NCBI GenBank assembly: GCA_949746285.1
Contig: CATJZH010000156.1
Coordinates: 1-8,474, forward strand
Length of the DNA stretch: 8,474 nt
Direction: 5' to 3'
Source of the DNA: an uncultured Clostridia bacterium
Lineage (GTDB): Bacteria; Bacillota; Clostridia; TANB77; CAG-508
Position numbers and translations under genes: made by a program. Shown here piece by piece: positions 1 to 6,886 of this stretch. How positions within the stretch are numbered: position 1 is the first letter of the stretch; each line of letters starts with the position of its first letter. Under the pieces are notes generated by a model. That model was given only the letters and a program-made list of their open reading frames with translations, did no database searches and was not told the DNA's origin.

Positions 1-445
1 CTTTATCAAAGCTTGTTGCTGTACCACCAATTTTTACTGTTATTTTTGTATTGTTTGATGTTATATCATTAAGAATAGTACCATATTTAGTAGTTGATTT
101 ACTCATACGTGGTATATCTGATAAATAAATGAGCTTTCCAGTTGCTCTTGTTTCAGCAGAATATGTTGTTGGTAACGCTGAAACTTTTACTGCATCATTA
201 TATTCTTGTATTGTTTCCAATGTTTCTGAAAACTCATTTCTAATTGATTGTGTAGGTAATCTTTGAGTTCCTTCTATAATCTGCTCTGTTGCTAAAAGAC
301 CATTTCCTGATTGTAATACTATTGGTTTTACTTTTTGCTTAGTTATATTTACTGATGTATTTGCATTAGCAAAAAGAAAAACACCCGTTGTTAATAAACA
401 CGATGTAATTGCTGCCATTCCAATTTTCTTTTGAAAATTGTTCAT
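1..445 (-). CDS. Secreted protein with NPCBM-like carbohydrate-binding domain, 3'-truncated by window edge
   Basis: The minus-strand reading frame opens with ATG at 445 and stays open for 148 codons to the window edge, so the C-terminus is missing. The start is supported by GGAGGG at 456-461, ten bases upstream. The N-terminus is a classical signal peptide: lysines at 6-7, a hydrophobic stretch at about 8-25 and an A-N-A signal peptidase I site at 26-28. Residues 29-100 are polar and unrecognised. From about residue 103 the sequence (KLIYLSDIP, then an alternating strand pattern, then TATSFDK at the edge) matches the start of the NPCBM/NEW2 family, a carbohydrate-binding beta-sandwich found in secreted glycan-active proteins of Firmicutes. 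The expected continuation after FDKG is a GIGxHA-type motif, which lies outside the window. A role in cell-surface or host-glycan binding is inference; any catalytic domain would be further downstream. The next gene upstream on this strand is the GerMN protein, but a separate promoter makes this its own unit. Confidence 0.75.
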   Translation of the reverse strand, partial: MNNFQKKIGMAAITSCLLTTGVFLFANANTSVNITKQKVKPIVLQSGNGLLATEQIIEGTQRLPTQSIRNEFSETLETIQEYNDAVKVSALPTTYSAETRATGKLIYLSDIPRMSKSTTKYGTILNDITSNNTKITVKIGGTATSFDK

Positions 446-532
446 ACTTTTACATCCCTCCTTATTTCTCTTTATAATTTACTATTAATATTAATTGTAG
501 AATTTGAAGAACACTTTCCCATCATATTAAAA

Positions 533-578
533 AAATGTGAAAAATAACCACAAATTTAAAAAGGCATTTTTCACATTT
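533..578 (-). promoter_or_regulatory. 13-bp inverted repeat in the leader of the secreted-protein gene (possible attenuator or paired operator)
   Basis: The arm aaatgtgaaaaat (533-545) is perfectly complementary to atttttcacattt (566-578), with a 20-base loop. It lies downstream of the promoter at 639-667 and about 90 bases before the ATG. Read on the minus strand, the distal arm runs into further U residues (529-532), so the RNA would form a stem followed by a U tract like a weak terminator. As DNA, the two half-sites are centred 33 bp apart, about three helical turns. The stem is A/U-rich, so stability is modest and the role is inferred. Confidence 0.4.
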
Positions 579-638
579 CAAATTAATCCAATATAAAGTA
601 TTTATATAAAATGCTACTATCCTATTAAATCTATATGT

Positions 639-667
639 ATTATAAAATACGATCTAGATTTTGTAAA
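639..667 (-). promoter_or_regulatory. SigA-type promoter for the NPCBM secreted-protein gene
   Basis: On the minus strand, TTTACA (662-667) and TATAAT (639-644) are separated by exactly 17 bases. The -35 matches consensus at five of six positions and the -10 is perfect. The predicted start of transcription is near 632, giving a leader of roughly 190 bases. Confidence 0.6.
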
Positions 668-773
668 TTATATATAGCAATGTTATATATTTGATAAATT
701 TTTCTTTTTTGTTATATTTCGAAAAAAATTGATTTCTATATAATTTTATAGATTTAATAAAAATTTTTCTTAC

Positions 774-819
774 AAAAAAACTCCCTTTCTTTTACTTTTT
801 AACCATTTTTCTTAGGGAA
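774..819 (-). terminator. Weak intrinsic terminator after the GerMN gene
   Basis: On the minus strand, TTCCCT (814-819) can pair with AGGGAG (781-786), followed at once by seven U residues (774-780). The loop is long (27 bases) and AT-rich, so the hairpin is weak. The position, just after the GerMN stop codon, and the U tract support the call. Confidence 0.35.
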
Positions 820-830
820 CGTTGCTTTTT

Positions 831-1361
831 CTAGGTTTTATTGCTTATTTCATTAAATACTTGATTACTTATCTCATTTTTAATTTCATTTTCTTCTTCT
901 CCTTCTATTAAAACTTTTACACTATTTACTTCTGTTAATTGTATTAATGTATTGGATATGGCAGCTGTTATATCATTTCTTTTAGTTTCATCTAAATCAA
1001 TTGCAGCTTCTTTGTTAAATGTAATTGTTACACAGCCATTTTCAAACTTATTATCAATTATTATTAATCCTTCAGGTATTACTTTCTCATAATTACTATT
1101 CTCTGGTCCTTGCATTAACAAGTTTAACAATTCTTCATAAGGATTTTTTAGTAAATCTTTTGAATCTATTAATCTTGTTTCCTTTGCCATCTCTCCTGTT
1201 TCTTTGTTTTTAAAATATAGTGTAACTATTGTTTTTCTAAGTTCTACATCCTCTATCTCTGTTTCAGGAGTATACTCTGTTTCAACACTCACATTTGATA
1301 TAATAAATATACTTAACACTATAATAATAAAAACTACTATTAAAATTATCCATTTTTGCAT
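831..1361 (-). CDS. Membrane-anchored GerMN (Germane) domain protein
   Basis: This 176-residue protein starts at ATG 1361 with GGAGG at 1369-1373, seven bases upstream. Residues 4-22 form a single strongly hydrophobic segment acting as an uncleaved N-terminal anchor; no lipobox cysteine is present. Residues about 44-154 match the GerMN domain: the TIVTLYFKNKETGE opening strand, the EELLNLLMQGP helix (76-86), the VIPEGLIIID and GCVTITFN strands (94-116), then the helix and final strand ending in SVKVLIEG (147-154). The domain is named for GerM of Bacillus, which has two copies and is needed for sporulation and germination; one copy with an anchor is common in Clostridia. The molecular function is poorly known, and a role in envelope, septal or forespore protein assembly is inference. 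The acidic, asparagine-rich tail (155-176) repeats NEISN twice. Upstream there is a TATAAT at 1422-1427 on the minus strand but no clear -35, so the sigma factor is uncertain. Confidence 0.85.
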   Translation of the reverse strand: MQKWIILIVVFIIIVLSIFIISNVSVETEYTPETEIEDVELRKTIVTLYFKNKETGEMAKETRLIDSKDLLKNPYEELLNLLMQGPENSNYEKVIPEGLIIIDNKFENGCVTITFNKEAAIDLDETKRNDITAAISNTLIQLTEVNSVKVLIEGEEENEIKNEISNQVFNEISNKT

Positions 1362-1471
1362 AGCTTTTCCTCCTTTGTAAATACTATTCTTATGTACTAT
1401 ATTTATTCATTAAATTTATATATTATATCTGGTTTTGGTAACTAGATTTTCTTTTTTTTATTATTATATCA

Positions 1472-1500
1472 TTGACTATAATAATAACATATAGTATTAT
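1472..1500 (+). promoter_or_regulatory. SigA-type promoter for trhA/hlyIII
   Basis: TTGACT (1472-1477) and TATTAT (1495-1500) are 17 bases apart; each matches consensus at five of six positions. Transcription would begin near 1507, leaving a leader of about 25 bases that carries the AAGGAAGGA ribosome-binding site (1516-1524). Confidence 0.6.
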
Positions 1501-1531
1501 TATATATATTAAAATAAGGAAGGAATTAATT

Positions 1532-2191
1532 ATGGCGAAAGTAAGGGATTTGGTTAGTGGTTTAACGCATTGCATTGGTGCAGGATTATCATTAGTGGGT
1601 CTTGTTGTTTTAATAGTTTTTGCTGCAATATGGGGAGATGCCTTTGATATTGTATCATTTACTATATTTGGGACAGCACTTTTTTTAATGTATCTTTTTA
1701 GTACTTTATACCATTGGTTAAATATAGGCAGCAAAGGATTAAGTATATTTAGAAAATTTGATCATATAATGATATACATTTTAATAGCAGCTAGCTATAC
1801 ACCTATCTGTTTAGGACCTTTAAGAGGACCTTGGGGATGGAGTATTTTTGGTATTGTATGGGGATTAGCAGTTCTAGGAACTATTTTAACTGCCATTTGG
1901 ATTAAAGCTCCTAGATCTTTTACAACAACTATTTATGTTGCTATGGGATGGATAGTTTTAATTGCAGTAATACCTTTAGTACAAACATTTAAAGAAGCTA
2001 ATTTATTATATAGTTTGCTTTGGCTATTAGTTGGTGGAATTTTCTACACAATAGGTGGACTAATTTATGCTTTCAAATGGCCTAAAATAAATTTTAAACA
2101 CTTTGGATTTCACGAAATTTTTCACATTTTTGTAATGCTAGGAAGTGCATGTCAATATTTCTTTATACTTATATATGTATTAAAAATATAA
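1532..2191 (+). CDS. trhA: Haemolysin III family (PAQR/TrhA) integral membrane protein
   Basis: This 219-residue membrane protein has about seven hydrophobic segments. All PAQR/HlyIII signature blocks are visible: LTHCIGAG near the N-terminus, S57-x3-H61 in FSTLYHWL, D77 in FDHIMIYILIAASYTP, and H194-x3-H198 in GFHEIFHIFVMLGS. In the superfamily, the serine/histidine/aspartate and HxxxH residues form a zinc-centred active site of hydrolase type inside the membrane bundle. Bacterial members (TrhA, E. coli YqfA) are linked to membrane-lipid homeostasis; the old haemolysin name comes from a Bacillus cereus homologue, and toxin activity should not be assumed. The chosen start is ATG 1532, because AAGGAAGGA ends seven bases upstream and the family begins there; the frame extends upstream only to a TTG at 1472 that is part of the -35 box. 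The length is normal for the family. It appears monocistronic, with its own promoter and terminator. Confidence 0.92.
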   Translation: MAKVRDLVSGLTHCIGAGLSLVGLVVLIVFAAIWGDAFDIVSFTIFGTALFLMYLFSTLYHWLNIGSKGLSIFRKFDHIMIYILIAASYTPICLGPLRGPWGWSIFGIVWGLAVLGTILTAIWIKAPRSFTTTIYVAMGWIVLIAVIPLVQTFKEANLLYSLLWLLVGGIFYTIGGLIYAFKWPKINFKHFGFHEIFHIFVMLGSACQYFFILIYVLKI

Positions 2192-2228
2192 GTGCTAAAG
2201 AATTAACATATGTCTAAATTATTAATAT

Positions 2229-2253
2229 AATCCCACAAATGGTGGGGTTTTTT
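2229..2253 (+). terminator. Intrinsic terminator of trhA/hlyIII
   Basis: AATCCCAC (2229-2236) pairs with GTGGGGTT (2242-2249, one G-U pair) around a five-base loop. The run of six T residues at 2248-2253 follows and partly overlaps the stem. It lies 37 bases after the stop codon and separates this gene from the activase gene. Confidence 0.8.
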
Positions 2254-2289
2254 ATTCATAAAATCTTAATCTTTTGGCACATCTTTACA

Positions 2290-2318
2290 TTGACAAAATG
2301 CGACAAAAGTTATAATAA
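2290..2318 (+). promoter_or_regulatory. Promoter for the activase-fusion gene
   Basis: A perfect -35 box, TTGACA (2290-2295), is followed by tataataa (2311-2318). TATAAT at 2311-2316 gives a 15-base spacer, and TAATAA at 2313-2318 gives 17. Either way transcription would begin near 2323-2326, with a leader of about 83 bases. The leader also holds a tandem aaaacct (2344-2350 and 2354-2360) and a 10-bp palindrome, CTAAATTTAG (2359-2368). Confidence 0.55.
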
Positions 2319-2371
2319 GTTATTTTAAAATTGGTTTATAGGTAAAACCTTTAAAAACCTAAATTTAGAAT

Positions 2372-2395
2372 AGGAGAATGTTAGATTACTAACAT
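2372..2395 (+). promoter_or_regulatory. SD-like AGGAGA followed by 18-bp perfect dyad (Rex-like operator / RNA hairpin)
   Basis: AGGAGA (2372-2377) is the only SD-like sequence before the ATG at 2408, but lies 30 bases away, too far for normal use. Directly after it is ATGTTAGATTACTAACAT (2378-2395), a perfect 7-bp dyad around a 4-base centre. As RNA the hairpin would loop out 18 bases and leave an effective SD-to-start spacing of 12. As DNA it contains TGTTA-N6-TAACA, the core of the Rex redox-repressor operator known from Clostridia and other Firmicutes (TTGTTAANNNNTTAACAA). Both roles are inference; they are not mutually exclusive. Confidence 0.45.
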
Positions 2396-2407
2396 ATAAA
2401 ATATAGT

Positions 2408-5400
2408 ATGAAAGAATTATTACATGTTGGTTTGGATATTGGTTCAACTACAGTTAAAATTGTTATTTTAAATAAAAATTTAGAAACTATATATTCAAAT
2501 TATGAAAGACATTTTTCAGACACCAAAACTACACTATTTAATGTTTTATCAAAACTTGTAAAAGACTTTCCAGACAATACTTTTACTATGTCACTTACTG
2601 GTTCAGGAGCTCTTGACATATCAAAAATATTAAATGTAAATTTTATACAAGAAGTTATATCTTGTAAATCAGCTGTTCAAAAAATAATTCCTCAAACAGA
2701 TGTAGTAATTGAACTTGGTGGTGAAGATGCTAAAATAATTTATTTTGATAAATTCATTGAGCAAAGAATGAATGGAACTTGTGCTGGTGGTACAGGTGCA
2801 TTTTTAGATCAAATGTCTTCATTATTAAATACTGACACCAAAGGTTTAAATGAACTCGCAAAAACTTATGAAACTATATATCCTATTGCATCTCGTTGTG
2901 GTGTATTTGCAAAAACAGATATCCAACCTTTATTAAATGAAGGTGCAAAAAAAGAAGATATTGCTGCTTCAATTTTCCAAGCAGTTGTCAACCAGACAAT
3001 TAGTGGTTTAGCATGTGGTAGACCTATAAAAGGAAAAGTTGCTTTTCTTGGCGGACCTTTAAACTATTTATCAGAACTTAGAAAAAGATTTATAGAAACA
3101 TTAAAATTAACTGATGATAAAATTATTGTACCAGAAAATGCCCATCTTCTTGTTGCTACTGGTGCTGCTTTAAATTCAATTGAAACAAATACTTTTTCTA
3201 CTTCTGATTTAAAAGAAAAATTAAAAGAATTTAAAAAAACTAAATATACAGAAGGAAAAACACTTGAACCTTTATTTAAAACTAGTAAAGATTATGAAGA
3301 ATTTAAAGAAAAACACAATAAAGATAAAGTAAAAAGAAATGATTTAACTTCTTATACTGGCGACGCTTTTCTTGGTATAGATGCTGGATCTACTACAACT
3401 AAATTAGTTTTAATAGATAAAGAAGGTGCATTACTTTATTCTTTATATGAAAATAATAAAGGTAACCCTCTAAAAAGTGTTATTTCTATGCTAAAAAAAC
3501 TTTATAAATCATTACCAGAAAAAGTTATTATTAGATTTAGCGGTATTACTGGATATGGCGAAAAACTTATTCAAACAGCTTTAAATATTGACTTAAATGA
3601 AATAGAAACAATTGCTCATTATACAGCAGCAAAAAAATTTTTACCAAATGTAACTAGCATTATAGATATTGGTGGACAAGATATGAAATACATAAAATTA
3701 AAAAATAATTCTATTGATAATATAATGCTAAACGAAGCATGCTCTTCTGGATGTGGCTCTTTTTTAGAAACTTTTGCAAAAAGCTTAGACTTATCTATAG
3801 AACAATTTGTTGAAGAAGCATTAAAATCTAAAACCCCTGTTGATTTAGGCTCTAGATGTACTGTATTCATGAATTCAAAAATAAAACAAGCTCAAAAAGA
3901 AGGTTTTTCTGTTGGAGATATTTCAAGTGGACTTTCTTATTCAATTATAAAAAACGCTATTCAAAAGGTTATGAAAGTTAGAGATGTAAAAACACTTGGA
4001 AAAAACATTGTTGTTCAAGGTGGTACATTTTATAATGATGCTGTTCTTCGTAGTTTTGAATTAATAGTTGGAAGAAATGTAGTAAGACCAGACATCTCTG
4101 GACTTATGGGTGCTTATGGTATAGCTCTTTTAGCCCAAGAGCAGTATAATAGCAATTTAGACATGGAGTATAAATCTACTATTTTAAAAATAGAAGAGCT
4201 AGATAACTTAAATATAAAAATTTCTCACGTTCGTTGTGGAGGTTGCGAAAATAATTGCCAATTAACAGTAAACACTTTTGAAAACGGAAAAAAATTTATA
4301 TCTGGAAACAGATGTGAAAAAGGTGCTGGTAATCAAGAATCTGAAAAAAAGAATTTACCTAACATATATAAATATAAATTTGAAAGATTATTTGGATACA
4401 ATCCTCTTTCTGAAGAAAATGCACCTCGTGGAACAATCGGTATTCCTAGAGTATTAAACATGTACGAAGATTTTCCGTTTTGGTTTACCTTCTTGACAAA
4501 ATTGGGATTCAGGGTAATTTTATCAGAAAAAAGCAATCGAAAAACATATGAAAAAGGAATAGAATCAATGCCATCTGAATCTGTATGTTATCCTGCCAAA
4601 TTAGCCCATGGGCATATTATGAGCCTTTTAAATCAAGGTATAACTACTATATTTTATCCTTGTATTCCTTATTCAAGAAAAGAATATGAATCTTCAAACA
4701 ATAATTATAATTGTCCAATAGTAATCTCATATTCTGAAGTTATAAAAAATAACATTGAGAAATTAAGAAAAGATAATATAAAATACATAAATCCTTTTTT
4801 ACCTATTGATGATATAAAAAATCTAGTTAAAATTATATACGATTTAGAATGTTTTAAAGAATATAAGTTTTCCAAAAAGGAGTTAACAGCAGCTGCTGAA
4901 GCTGCTGAAAAAGAATATCAAAAATATAAAAATGATGTTCGAAAAAAAGGAAAAGAAACAATAAAATATATAAAAGAAAATAATTTAAGAGGAATTGTTT
5001 TAGCAGGTAGACCTTACCATGTAGATCCTGAAATAAATCATGGTATTGATACTCTTATAACAAGTCTAGGACTTTGTGTATTATCAGAAGACAGTATATG
5101 TGAACCACATAATGGAGTAAGTAAACAACTTCGTGTTGTTGACCAATGGGTATATCATTCTAGATTATATGCTGCAGCAGAATTCGTTGGTAAACATGAC
5201 TTTTTAGAAATGATTCAATTAAATTCTTTTGGTTGTGGTGTTGATGCAGTAACAACAGACCAAGTTGAAGAAATTTTAAAAAGCTATGATAATATGTATA
5301 CACTTATAAAAATAGATGAAATAAATAATTTAGGTGCTATTCGTATTCGTATTCGTTCTCTACTTGCTAGTATGAATAAACGTATATCACAGAAAGAACA

Positions 5401-6769
5401 CGAGGAATCTGAAAAGGCTAAATCACCAGAATGTTTGGGAAATTATTCTGTAAACAAAGTTTCATTTACAAAACTCATGAAAAAAGATTATACTATACTT
5501 TGTCCTCAAATGTCTCCTATTCATTTTGACTTATTAGAATCTGCGTTAGTTTCTCTAGGCTATAACTTAAAAGTATTAAAAGAATGTACAGAAAAAACAG
5601 TAGAAACTGGTCTTAGATATGTAAACAATGATGCTTGTTATCCATCAATTTTAACTACTGGTCAAATGATAGAAGCTCTTCAATCAGGAAAATATGATAT
5701 AAATAAAACAGCTTTAATTATGTCACAAACAGGTGGTGGCTGTAGAGCTACAAATTATATAGGATTTATAAGAAAAGCCTTAAAAGATGCTGGGTTTGAA
5801 AATGTTCCAATAATATCTTTTAATGTAGTTGGTATGGAAAAAGCATCTGGTTTTAAAATTACAATTCCAATGGCAGAAAAATTAATAAGAGCTATCTTCT
5901 ATGGGGACTTATTACAAAAATTACTTTATAAAAACAGAGCTTATGAAGTAATTAAAGGAGAAACTCAAAAACTATTTGATAAATGGATGCAAAAATGTAA
6001 AACATTAGTAAGTAAATCAAACTTTATTCAATTTAAACAAAGTATTTATGATATAGTAAATGATTTTGAAAAAATCGAACTTGATACATCTATTCAAAAA
6101 CCTAAAGTTGGAATTGTTGGTGAAGTTCTTATAAAATATCATCCATTTGGAAACAATTTTGTTGTTGATGTTCTTGAAAAAGAAGGGGCTGAAGTTATTG
6201 CTCCTGATTTTATGGGATTTATCAAATTTATTGCAACACATAAAATTACAAATTACAAATTGTTACATAAAGATAAAACAAAATCTAAGCTTTTTAAAAT
6301 AGCAATTAATCTTATAGAAATGTTAGAAAAAGACATAAAGATAGCTTTAAAAAACTCTAAAAAAGACTATTTGCTACCTTGTAATATATTCGAATTAGAA
6401 AATAATGTAAAAGATATTTTGTCAATAGGTAATCAAACAGGTGAAGGATGGTTCTTAACCGCTGAAATGGTGGAATACATCGAACACGGAATTCCAAATA
6501 TTGTTTGCATACAACCTTTTGCTTGCTTACCAAATCATGTTGTTGGTAAAGGAGTTATAAAGTCAATTAGAGAAAAATACCCTTATGCTAATATAACTCC
6601 TGTCGATTATGATCCTGGTGCAAGTGAAACAAATCAAACAAATAGAATAAAATTGCTTACAACTGTTGCAAAAGATAATTTGAAAAAACATAAAAAATCG
6701 AAAAAAGCAATCGAAATTGAAAACATTGTTAACGAAAATGAACAAGAAACAAAATTAAAAACTAAATAA
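2408..6769 (+). CDS. Giant fused 2-hydroxyacyl-CoA dehydratase activase: two BadF/HgdC ATPase domains + DUF2229 + HgdB-like region
   Basis: The 1453-residue protein joins four parts. ATPase I (about 5-255) has the phosphate motif GLDIGSTTVK (8-17), LGGEDAK (103-109), and cysteines C125 and C164. A charged linker follows (about 260-315). ATPase II (about 320-580) has GIDAGSTTTK (323-332), IGGQDMK (421-427), and C445 and C484. In each domain the cysteines are 39 residues apart, as in the HgdC activator (C127/C166 in Acidaminococcus), where a homodimer shares one [4Fe-4S] cluster; here one chain could supply both halves. Next comes a cysteine motif (C610, C613, C617, C636), then a DUF2229-like region (about 660-950; SESVCYPAK at C727, GRPYH at 867-871) and an HgdB-like region (about 1025-1435; C1032, C1077 in NDACYPS, C1112 in TGGGCRATNY, C1367 and C1373). 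A lysine-rich tail ends it. Such enzymes use ATP hydrolysis to push electrons at very low potential; the substrate here is unknown. The start is fixed by the first ATPase motif at residue 8 and an in-frame stop at 2390. The protein is cytosolic and oxygen-sensitive by inference. Confidence 0.9.
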   Translation: MKELLHVGLDIGSTTVKIVILNKNLETIYSNYERHFSDTKTTLFNVLSKLVKDFPDNTFTMSLTGSGALDISKILNVNFIQEVISCKSAVQKIIPQTDVVIELGGEDAKIIYFDKFIEQRMNGTCAGGTGAFLDQMSSLLNTDTKGLNELAKTYETIYPIASRCGVFAKTDIQPLLNEGAKKEDIAASIFQAVVNQTISGLACGRPIKGKVAFLGGPLNYLSELRKRFIETLKLTDDKIIVPENAHLLVATGAALNSIETNTFSTSDLKEKLKEFKKTKYTEGKTLEPLFKTSKDYEEFKEKHNKDKVKRNDLTSYTGDAFLGIDAGSTTTKLVLIDKEGALLYSLYENNKGNPLKSVISMLKKLYKSLPEKVIIRFSGITGYGEKLIQTALNIDLNEIETIAHYTAAKKFLPNVTSIIDIGGQDMKYIKLKNNSIDNIMLNEACSSGCGSFLETFAKSLDLSIEQFVEEALKSKTPVDLGSRCTVFMNSKIKQAQKEGFSVGDISSGLSYSIIKNAIQKVMKVRDVKTLGKNIVVQGGTFYNDAVLRSFELIVGRNVVRPDISGLMGAYGIALLAQEQYNSNLDMEYKSTILKIEELDNLNIKISHVRCGGCENNCQLTVNTFENGKKFISGNRCEKGAGNQESEKKNLPNIYKYKFERLFGYNPLSEENAPRGTIGIPRVLNMYEDFPFWFTFLTKLGFRVILSEKSNRKTYEKGIESMPSESVCYPAKLAHGHIMSLLNQGITTIFYPCIPYSRKEYESSNNNYNCPIVISYSEVIKNNIEKLRKDNIKYINPFLPIDDIKNLVKIIYDLECFKEYKFSKKELTAAAEAAEKEYQKYKNDVRKKGKETIKYIKENNLRGIVLAGRPYHVDPEINHGIDTLITSLGLCVLSEDSICEPHNGVSKQLRVVDQWVYHSRLYAAAEFVGKHDFLEMIQLNSFGCGVDAVTTDQVEEILKSYDNMYTLIKIDEINNLGAIRIRIRSLLASMNKRISQKEHEESEKAKSPECLGNYSVNKVSFTKLMKKDYTILCPQMSPIHFDLLESALVSLGYNLKVLKECTEKTVETGLRYVNNDACYPSILTTGQMIEALQSGKYDINKTALIMSQTGGGCRATNYIGFIRKALKDAGFENVPIISFNVVGMEKASGFKITIPMAEKLIRAIFYGDLLQKLLYKNRAYEVIKGETQKLFDKWMQKCKTLVSKSNFIQFKQSIYDIVNDFEKIELDTSIQKPKVGIVGEVLIKYHPFGNNFVVDVLEKEGAEVIAPDFMGFIKFIATHKITNYKLLHKDKTKSKLFKIAINLIEMLEKDIKIALKNSKKDYLLPCNIFELENNVKDILSIGNQTGEGWFLTAEMVEYIEHGIPNIVCIQPFACLPNHVVGKGVIKSIREKYPYANITPVDYDPGASETNQTNRIKLLTTVAKDNLKKHKKSKKAIEIENIVNENEQETKLKTK

Positions 6770-6780
6770 CAAATTATATT

Positions 6781-6827
6781 AAAAGATCTCTTAAAATTTC
6801 TTAAATTTAATTTTGAGAGTTCTTTTT
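6781..6827 (+). terminator. Long intrinsic terminator of the activase-fusion gene
   Basis: The arm aaaagatctcttaaaatt (6781-6798) pairs with 6809-6826 through 17 pairs, including one G-U, and a single U-U mismatch (6787/6820), around a ten-base loop. The distal arm ends in TTTTT (6823-6827). It begins 11 bases after the stop codon. Confidence 0.75.
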
Positions 6828-6840
6828 AATATAACTTTCT

Positions 6841-6870
6841 AAAAAAAAGCAGGGGTAGCCCCCTGCTTTT
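6841..6870 (-). terminator. Strong, potentially bidirectional terminator of the vWA-like operon
   Basis: AAAAGCAGGGG (6845-6855) and CCCCTGCTTTT (6860-6870) form an 11-bp stem around the four-base loop TAGC. On the minus strand the stem is followed by eight U residues (6841-6848) and lies 16 bases after the vWA-like stop codon, so this is its main direction. On the plus strand only four U residues follow, making it a weaker back-up for the activase gene. Confidence 0.85.
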
Positions 6871-6886
6871 CCATTCACAAAACAAA

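Larger units (their letters stand above)
446..830. other. AT-rich intergenic leader/promoter region
   Basis: This 385-base stretch between two minus-strand genes has no convincing coding frame on either strand. It holds the weak terminator of the GerMN gene (774-819), the promoter of the secreted-protein gene (639-667), and about 190 bases of transcribed leader containing a 13-bp inverted repeat (533-578). The part at 668-770 is almost pure A/T. It contains a direct repeat of aaatttttct (696-705 and 761-770), which may be chance at this composition. I see no recognisable riboswitch core. Confidence 0.6.

Noticed and set aside
536..552. TGTGAAAAATAACCACA resembles a TnrA/GlnR nitrogen-control site
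   Set aside because: It departs from the TGTNA-N7-TNACA pattern in one half, and such matches are common in AT-rich DNA; the larger dyad explains the same bases better.
446..632. Riboswitch in the long leader of the secreted-protein gene
   Set aside because: No conserved core of a known class (for example c-di-GMP, purine, SAM) can be seen; the only structure is the A/U-rich dyad.
1025..1213. Plus-strand frame opposite the GerMN gene, and other frames antisense to the activase, vWA-like and haemolysin III genes
   Set aside because: They lie wholly or largely opposite well-supported genes, have no ribosome-binding sites or recognisable domains, and their composition is that of reversed coding sequence.
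1472..1531. Longer N-terminus for the haemolysin III protein starting at TTG 1472
   Set aside because: TTG 1472 is part of the -35 box, has no SD, and would add a non-family extension; ATG 1532 has a good SD and matches the family start.
2378..2392. Four-codon upstream frame (M-L-D-Y-stop) in the same frame as the giant gene
   Set aside because: The AGGAGA directly abuts its ATG, too close for efficient initiation, and its bases are fully explained by the inverted repeat.
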